Source of the DNA: JACKAQ01 sp965227145
GTDB lineage: Bacteria; Calditrichota; Calditrichia; RBG-13-44-9; J075
Direction: 5' to 3'
NCBI GenBank assembly: GCA_965227145.1
Contig: OZ245730.1
Location: forward strand, 496,001 to 560,000
Length of the DNA stretch: 64,000 nt
A model generated the notes under the pieces. The model ran no database searches. It was not told the DNA's origin and saw only the letters and a program-made list of their open reading frames with translations. Shown piece after piece: positions 58,291-64,000 of this stretch (position 1 is its first letter; every line of letters begins with the position of its first letter). The position numbers were made by a program, and so were the translations under genes.

Positions 58291-61152
58291 TTGCATTTTA
58301 AACCGTCCAAATTAGCGAAAACATTGCGGATACCGTTGCTGACCGTCGCGATTGCCGTATTTTTGTGGCAAATTGCCGCAGCGCAGGAAATCGACAATTT
58401 CACCAAACTGGGCAATTTTGGGCGATTTGTTGCGCAAACGCCGGTGCAAACTCCGTCGCCGGATCTGAATTATTTGCTGTTCACCCCGGAAAATACCGAA
58501 GCGCAAATCGATGGCAAATTTCCGCTGATTGTTTCGCTGAGCGGCATCGGCGAACGCGGCAACGATCTCGATATCCTCAAAAATGACGGGTTGCCCGCAA
58601 AACTGGACGGCTGGAACAGCTTTCCGTTTATGGTGGTTTCGCCGCAGTGTCCGCTGTCAACCGAATGGTATTGGGATCGCACCGATACGCTCATTCGCAG
58701 AATGATCGAAAACGTGATCGCCGAACAGCCGGTTGACCCGGATCGCGTCTATCTCACCGGATACAGCATGGGTGGCATCGGCAGTTGGGATATGGCAGCA
58801 CGCCATCCCGACCTGTTCGCCGGAGTGATTCCCATTGCCGCGCGGCGGGAGCCCGGAACCAGTTTTTGCAACATGCGCGATATTCCCGCATGGGTGTTCC
58901 ACGGTTCAAATGATCCGGTGGTGCCGCTCACAGCCGGTCGCGGCGCGGTCAACGTGTTTCGCGCCTGCGGCGGGAATGCTCGGTTTACGGTTTATCCGGG
59001 TGTCGGGCATAATTCCTGGACGCAAACCTATGCAAATACAGATATTTACGAATGGCTGCTGAAACAAAATCGCCGCAAGGTGAACGCCGTTTTTGCTGCC
59101 GGGAATCTGGCGTTTTCCGGGATGGGCAACTCGCTGCTCGTCCAGCAATTTGACGATGCGGCGCAACTGCCGCAAACAATCGCCGAGCTGCCGTTGCCAG
59201 AAGCGATTACGGATTTGCAATCCGTTGCCGGAAGCGATGTGCTTGCCGCCATCGGCGAAACCGCGTTTTTGCTGATCGACATCGCTAATCCGCAGCAGCC
59301 CGCAGTGATTTCTGCAACCAGTTTTAGCGGCGCAAAACAGATCGCGCTGCGCGGGCAAACCGCATTTCTCGCCGGTGAAAACGGACTTACTATTTTCGAT
59401 ATCAGCGATCCGGCGCAGCCGCAGCAACTCGCCGCCGTTGACACGCTCGGCACTTGTTTCGATGTGTTCGCGGACAGCCAGTTGGTCTGGCTCGCCGCCG
59501 GTTCAAAAAGCCATATTATTGATACCGGCAATCCGGCAGCGCCGCAATACGTTGGGGCGATCAGCGGATTTGGCAGCAGCCATCGCGCCATCGCCGTTGC
59601 CAATAATTTTGCATATCTCGCCGATGAATTTAGCGGATTGCAAATTATCGACGTGCAAAATCCGGCAAATCCGGTGGGCGTTTCCGCAGCACTCAGCGGG
59701 CACAAAATTTCGGAAATCCAAATCCGGGGCAATCTCGGTTTTGTCGCAGCGGGCGATTCCGGGCTGAAAATAATCGAATTAAGCGATCCGGCACATCCGG
59801 CGGAAATCGCCGGTTGGCAGTCGCCCGGTCGCTCAATCGGGTTATCTTTCGGGGAAATTTTCGCAAACGGACAGCCTGCCGCGCATGTGTTTGTTGCAGA
59901 TTTCAGTGCGGGCGTTCGGGCGGTGAACATCGCCGATCCGGCGAATCCGGCGGAAACCGCGTTTATTCGGGTTGCGCCGTCATCGGGCGGGAGCGTTTCG
60001 TTCGGGAAGGCGTATCGTTCGCAGGTGGAAAATGGCGTCGCGTATGTTGCGTATGGCTGGGAAGGGCTGAAAATTGTGGACGTCAGCCAGCCGTCGCAGC
60101 CATCGCTGATCGGCAAAAAAGATTCGCCCGGCGATGCCCGCGATGTGCGGGTTTTCGGCGATATCGCCTATCTCGCGGACTGGGACGCGGGCGTTCGTGT
60201 GCTCGATATTTCCAATCCGCAGCAGCCGCAGGAAATCCGTTTTGTGAATACCGGACGCGCACGGCAAATCGCTGTAAAAAATGAAGTTATCTACGTTGCT
60301 GCCAGCGACAGCGGACTGGTGCTGCTCGATATTTCCGATCCGCAACAGCCCGAAAAAGCTGCGGTTTTTCCGGCATATTTTGCCCGTTCGGTAGCGATTG
60401 ACGGGAACATCGCCGCGCTGGCGGATGACCATCGCGTGGTGTTTTTTGACGTTTCCGATCCGGCAAATCCGCTGGAAATCGGCGCAACGGCCGCGCTCGT
60501 TTCCGGCTGCGACGGGCTGGCGCTCAGCGGCACTACCGCGTTCGTTCCCGATGGTGATACGCTGCGGATTTTCGATATCAGCAATCCGGCTGCGCCGCAG
60601 CAAATCAGCACAACCGCGCTCGGCGCGCTCGCGTTTGACGCGACGGTTGCGCAACATTTTGTGTTTATCGCTGCCGGAAATGCCGGTTTGCAGGCGTTTG
60701 ATGTGAGCAATCCGCATTCGCCGATGTTGGCGGGCATTTATAACGGCGCGCCGTTCGCCCGGGGCGTTGCCGTTGCGGAAAACCGGGTGTTCGTCGCTGA
60801 GGAGGCAGACGGACTCTCGATTTACCGCTTCGATGCGCTCACCGCTTTGCCGGACATCGCGGCGGTGCTGCCGGAAGCCGTTTCGCTGGCGCAGAATTAC
60901 CCAAACCCTTTCAATCCGCGAACGGCGATCAGCTATCAACTGCCAAATTTAAACGCTGTAAAATTAAGTATTTACAATATGTTGGGACAGGAAATAAAAA
61001 CGCTCGTCGATCAAAAACAGGCGGCGGGCAGCTACACGGTTTCGTGGGACGGCACCAACGCGTTCGGCGCAGCGGTGGCCAGCGGCGTGTATATTTATCG
61101 ACTCAGCGCGGGCGATGCAGTGTCGGTCAAAAAAATGTTGTTGTTGCGATGA
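58291..61152 (+). CDS. Secreted esterase fused to LVIVD repeats, with T9SS-type sorting domain
   Basis: This 953-residue protein has a signal peptide (LLTVAIAVFLWQIAAAQ). An alpha/beta-hydrolase (about residues 50-260) follows, with nucleophile motif YLTGYSMGGIGSWD, acid in VFHGSNDPVVP and catalytic histidine in GVGHNSW, similar to secreted carbohydrate-esterase or depolymerase hydrolases. About a dozen LVIVD repeats come next (DISDPAQPQQL, DVQNPANPVGVS), then the sorting domain from SLAQNYPNPFNPRTAISY to the end KKMLLLR. It probably removes acyl groups from a polysaccharide at the cell surface. TTG 58291 is the apparent start. Its stop overlaps the next gene (ATGA). Confidence 0.82.
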   Translation: MHFKPSKLAKTLRIPLLTVAIAVFLWQIAAAQEIDNFTKLGNFGRFVAQTPVQTPSPDLNYLLFTPENTEAQIDGKFPLIVSLSGIGERGNDLDILKNDGLPAKLDGWNSFPFMVVSPQCPLSTEWYWDRTDTLIRRMIENVIAEQPVDPDRVYLTGYSMGGIGSWDMAARHPDLFAGVIPIAARREPGTSFCNMRDIPAWVFHGSNDPVVPLTAGRGAVNVFRACGGNARFTVYPGVGHNSWTQTYANTDIYEWLLKQNRRKVNAVFAAGNLAFSGMGNSLLVQQFDDAAQLPQTIAELPLPEAITDLQSVAGSDVLAAIGETAFLLIDIANPQQPAVISATSFSGAKQIALRGQTAFLAGENGLTIFDISDPAQPQQLAAVDTLGTCFDVFADSQLVWLAAGSKSHIIDTGNPAAPQYVGAISGFGSSHRAIAVANNFAYLADEFSGLQIIDVQNPANPVGVSAALSGHKISEIQIRGNLGFVAAGDSGLKIIELSDPAHPAEIAGWQSPGRSIGLSFGEIFANGQPAAHVFVADFSAGVRAVNIADPANPAETAFIRVAPSSGGSVSFGKAYRSQVENGVAYVAYGWEGLKIVDVSQPSQPSLIGKKDSPGDARDVRVFGDIAYLADWDAGVRVLDISNPQQPQEIRFVNTGRARQIAVKNEVIYVAASDSGLVLLDISDPQQPEKAAVFPAYFARSVAIDGNIAALADDHRVVFFDVSDPANPLEIGATAALVSGCDGLALSGTTAFVPDGDTLRIFDISNPAAPQQISTTALGALAFDATVAQHFVFIAAGNAGLQAFDVSNPHSPMLAGIYNGAPFARGVAVAENRVFVAEEADGLSIYRFDALTALPDIAAVLPEAVSLAQNYPNPFNPRTAISYQLPNLNAVKLSIYNMLGQEIKTLVDQKQAAGSYTVSWDGTNAFGAAVASGVYIYRLSAGDAVSVKKMLLLR

Positions 61153-62060
61153 ACAATTCCGGACGAAAAAAACAATCCCGCGCCGCCGATGCCGAGCAGT
61201 TGAAACTGCTGCTCCCGGTGCTCATTCCGGTGCTCATTTTGTCGATCGTGCCGCTGTTGCGGGGCATTTATCTCGGCTTTACGGATTACCAACTCGGCAG
61301 CGAAATCAAATTCAACGGCATCGACAATTATCTGTACATGCTGAAAGACCAGTATTTCTGGCGTTCGTTCAAAGTGGGATTTATCTGGACGATCACCGTG
61401 ACCGGTGCGCAACTGGTGCTCGGTTTGCTGCTGGCGCTGCTGCTGAACACCCGGGTGCGTTTTTCCGGCGTGTACAGCCTGCTCATTCTCATTCCGTGGG
61501 CAATGCCGCCGGTAATTCGCGGGGTGGTTTGGAAACAAATGTTCGATCCCGATACCGGCGCGGTCAACGTGCTGCTGACCGGTTTGGGCATCATCCACAC
61601 GCCGATCAATTGGCTGACCAGCTACGAATTTGCCATTCCCGCGGTGATTGTCGCGGGCATTTGGGGCGAGCTGCCGAAAACCGCGGTGTTCCTGTTTGCC
61701 GGACTGCAAACCATCCCGAAAACGCTGTATGAATCCGCCGAACTGGATGGCGCGGGGTCGTGGATGCGCTTCCGGCACATCACGCTGCCGTTGCTCAAAC
61801 CGGTGCTGGCAATTGTGCTGTCGCTCAATTTTATCTGGAATTTCAACTCCTTCGGTCTGGTTTGGGTGCTCACCCAGGGTGGTCCCGGCGGGTTGACCCG
61901 GCTACCGATGCTCGCCGCGTACGAGGAGGCGTTTCGCTACGGATTTGTGGGCTACGCCGCAGCCATCGGCAACGTGATGGTGGTGTTCATCATCGTGGCG
62001 CTGTTCTTTTATTTGCGCATCCAGTTTCGCGAACAGGTGGATACCGGAGGCATGGCATGA
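61149..62060 (+). CDS. Sugar ABC transporter permease (MalF-like)
   Basis: This 303-residue membrane protein has six spans and the EAA loop of sugar importers, ESAELDGAGSWMRFRHITLPLLKP. It starts at ATG 61149, overlapping the esterase stop (ATGA); an in-frame start at 61044 lies wholly within the esterase gene. It pairs with the next gene to make the channel. No ATPase gene is seen in the window; it lies downstream or is shared. Confidence 0.92.
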   Translation: MNNSGRKKQSRAADAEQLKLLLPVLIPVLILSIVPLLRGIYLGFTDYQLGSEIKFNGIDNYLYMLKDQYFWRSFKVGFIWTITVTGAQLVLGLLLALLLNTRVRFSGVYSLLILIPWAMPPVIRGVVWKQMFDPDTGAVNVLLTGLGIIHTPINWLTSYEFAIPAVIVAGIWGELPKTAVFLFAGLQTIPKTLYESAELDGAGSWMRFRHITLPLLKPVLAIVLSLNFIWNFNSFGLVWVLTQGGPGGLTRLPMLAAYEEAFRYGFVGYAAAIGNVMVVFIIVALFFYLRIQFREQVDTGGMA

Positions 62061-62893
62061 GCAAAAAAAACAACAGTTTACGAACAGCCGCTGTGCACCT
62101 TTCGCTGCTCCTTTTTGTGGTGTACCTGGTTTTTCCGATGATCTGGATTATCGTGACCTCGCTGAAAACAACCCCGGAAATCTACTCCGGCGTGTTTTCG
62201 CTCATCCCCAAAACGCCGACGCTGGCGCATTTCCAAACGATCATCGCCGAGGGGCAGATTTTCCGCAGCATGCTCAACAGCCTGTTCGCCGGGGTGATTT
62301 CCACCGTTTTGGTGGTGATCATCGCGATGCCTGCGGCGTATGCGCTGGTTCGCTACCAGTCGCTGCTCAACCGCTTTTTTATGGGATGGATTTTGACATC
62401 GCAGATTTTTCCGGCAATTTTGATCATCGTGCCGCTGTATCTGGTGATTCGTTTTTTCCACCTGACCGACACGCTGCTGGGTCTGGCGCTGGTTTATGTG
62501 GTTTGGAGCCTGCCCTTTATTTTGTGGATGCTCTTTGGTTACATGAAAAATATTCCTGTGGAACTTGAGGAAGCTGCCGCCATCGACGGTGCATCGCGGT
62601 TGCAAATCGTTTACCTGATTTTGATGCCGGTGCTGCTTCCGGCGATTGGCGCATCTGCGCTGTTCGCGTTCATTTCGGCGTGGAACGAATTTTTCTTCGC
62701 GCTGGTGCTGCTGAAAAGCCCGGAAACAATCACGCTGCCGGTGGAATTGGCACGGCTGACCGGCATCGAAGGGCAGGCGCGAACCGGACCGCTGGCGGCG
62801 GCGAGCATCATCGCCACGGTGCCGTCCATCGTCCTGTTTTCGCTGATGCGCAAATGGTTTTCCGGCGGTTTGCTGGCAGGCTCGATCAAATAA
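62057..62893 (+). CDS. Sugar ABC transporter permease (MalG-like)
   Basis: This 278-residue protein has six spans and the EAA loop ELEEAAAIDGASRLQIVYLIL, typical of MalG-type CUT1 permeases. It starts at ATG 62057, overlapping the first permease gene by ATGA. Together they import an oligosaccharide or sugar derivative delivered by the next protein. The longer in-frame version from 61760 lies inside the first permease gene. Confidence 0.92.
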   Translation: MSKKNNSLRTAAVHLSLLLFVVYLVFPMIWIIVTSLKTTPEIYSGVFSLIPKTPTLAHFQTIIAEGQIFRSMLNSLFAGVISTVLVVIIAMPAAYALVRYQSLLNRFFMGWILTSQIFPAILIIVPLYLVIRFFHLTDTLLGLALVYVVWSLPFILWMLFGYMKNIPVELEEAAAIDGASRLQIVYLILMPVLLPAIGASALFAFISAWNEFFFALVLLKSPETITLPVELARLTGIEGQARTGPLAAASIIATVPSIVLFSLMRKWFSGGLLAGSIK

Positions 62894-62973
62894 TTGGTTC
62901 CGTTATTTGCCACGAATGGACACTAAAAATCACGAATTAAAATTAATAAAAAAATTACGGTAGTTTGGTTCTG

Positions 62974-64000
62974 ATGAATATTTTTGAATATAAATACCTG
63001 TTATTTTTGAAATTAACGATTGTTTTATTTCTGATTAACCTCAATGGCTGCCAATCCGGGAACGAACAGGACGATGCCGGAAAACCGCTGCGATTCGTCA
63101 GTCTGGCATGGCAGGAACAATCGGTTGCGGCGCACAAAGATATCGTTTCGCAGTGGAACGCCGCGCATCCCGAAACGCCGGTGGAATACGTGCAGGGCAC
63201 CTGGGGATCGATCCACGATTACCTGATCACCGCGTTCGAAACCGGCGATGTGCCCGATGTGTTCCATTACGAATCGTCCGTGATTGTCGATTTTGCCATC
63301 CGCGGATTTTTGGCGGATCTCGCGCCGATGGTTCCCGATGAATTGCGCAGCGACGTGCTGGATGTCGCGTGGGCATCGGTCGAGCGCCCGAACGGCGAGA
63401 TCACCGGCATCCCGTTTGTGATGGAATCGTTTGTGGTGCTTTACAATAAAAAAATGTTCGCTGACGCCGGTATCGAGCCGCCAACGGCGGAGCATCCGTG
63501 GACCATTGCAAATTTGCAACATGCCGCCAGCGCACTCACCAAAGATAGCGACGGCGACGGTCAAACCGACCAGTACGGCGCGGCAATGGGATTGCGCAAC
63601 GCCGCGAATATCATCATGAATCTGTCGATCAGTTTTGGCGGCTCATTTTTCCAGAAAAATGCGGGCGAATACAGCGTTGCTGTCGGCGATGGCGAGCGTG
63701 AATTGCTCAGCCTGATTTATGGCATGCTATATCGCGATCGCTCGATGGCGCCGTCGAGCATCGGCAAAACCGGCTCCGCGATGATCCCCGGATTGTTCCA
63801 GGGCAACTACGCCATGCTGATTGGCATCGGCGCGTGGGCGCGGCAGCAACTCGCGGAAAATGCGCCGGAATCGTTCGAATGGGGCGTTTTTCTGTTGCCC
63901 AAAGCCGAATCGCAGAAAACCGGGATCAACACGCAGACGCTGAGCATCCCGGAAAAATCCCGGCGAAAAGCCGACGCAATGGCATTTATCGAATATTTTG
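62974..64000 (+). CDS. Sugar-binding lipoprotein of the ABC importer (cut by window end)
   Basis: The frame is open from ATG 62974 to the window edge (342 codons). It begins with a lipoprotein signal (KLTIVLFLINLNGC, lipobox LNGC) and has the CUT1 solute-binding fold: LRFVSLAWQEQSVAAHKDIV, ITAFETGDVPDVFHYESSVI, DADGIEPP-like region FADAGIEPPTAEHPWT, and DSDGDGQTDQYG. It should capture the sugar for the two permeases. The gap 62894-62973 holds only a common AT-rich stretch. The C-terminal lobe is missing from the window. Confidence 0.88.
   Translation, partial: MNIFEYKYLLFLKLTIVLFLINLNGCQSGNEQDDAGKPLRFVSLAWQEQSVAAHKDIVSQWNAAHPETPVEYVQGTWGSIHDYLITAFETGDVPDVFHYESSVIVDFAIRGFLADLAPMVPDELRSDVLDVAWASVERPNGEITGIPFVMESFVVLYNKKMFADAGIEPPTAEHPWTIANLQHAASALTKDSDGDGQTDQYGAAMGLRNAANIIMNLSISFGGSFFQKNAGEYSVAVGDGERELLSLIYGMLYRDRSMAPSSIGKTGSAMIPGLFQGNYAMLIGIGAWARQQLAENAPESFEWGVFLLPKAESQKTGINTQTLSIPEKSRRKADAMAFIEYF

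Overview
The window joins two pieces of DNA. Positions 1 to about 34,970 are the right-hand part of an integrated tailed phage (siphovirus-type gene order), and positions from about 34,970 to 64,000 are host chromosome. The boundary is unusually clear: positions 34972-35021 are the 3' half of a leucine tRNA gene (anticodon loop with UAG, long variable arm, T arm, acceptor 3' strand) with no matching 5' half, followed by the tRNA's own terminator. This is what integration into a tRNA gene leaves at one phage end. The other end, the integrase and the lysogeny regulators must lie to the left of position 1.

The host looks like a member of the Fibrobacteres-Chlorobi-Bacteroidetes side of the tree, in the Ignavibacteria/Calditrichota/KSB1 neighbourhood. 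The evidence is several secreted proteins ending in a type IX secretion (T9SS)-like sorting domain (NYPNPFNP motif), a PorV/PorQ-family protein, TonB-dependent receptors with an N-terminal carboxypeptidase-regulatory-like domain, LVIVD-repeat proteins and a FISUMP domain.

Phage layout, left to right: replication and recombination (20-6926: Rad50-like ATPase, GIY-YIG nuclease, SNF2 helicase, a DUF4373-type replication protein with an iteron-like array inside its gene, and a RusA-like resolvase split over two frames); an AT-rich accessory island (about 6930-9930: DarG-like macrodomain protein, DNA methyltransferase, BglII-like restriction endonuclease); lysis-type genes (10078-11255); a cassette of ParB-like protein, ABC ATPase joined through a slippery A9 run to a GNAT domain, and a formyltransferase-like protein (11242-13575), which I regard as the best candidate for an undescribed DNA-modification system; terminase and portal (13576-16802); an AT-rich reverse-strand moron encoding an exported metallopeptidase-FISUMP protein (16869-18434); head, connector and tail genes (about 18950-32492), including a textbook -1 frameshift in the tail assembly chaperone; and a reverse-strand group of small membrane proteins flanking a dense TTCCG/CGGAA repeat field (32996-34789).

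Host layout: small regulatory and membrane genes, a decayed chemotaxis receptor, a sensor/response-regulator cluster (35483-39275), malic enzyme-phosphotransacetylase fusion MaeB, a NifX-like protein and a sigma-54 activator (39398-44078). Then comes a carbohydrate uptake and use locus (44305-64000): a LacI-family regulator with a perfectly spaced promoter and a matching operator before both itself and the first receptor gene, two paralogous TonB-dependent receptors, a secreted T9SS-type protein, a PorV/Q-like protein, a ribokinase-family kinase, two LVIVD-repeat proteins (one fused to an esterase), two sugar ABC permeases and a binding lipoprotein cut by the window edge. Intergenic gaps of this locus carry several different dispersed palindromes.
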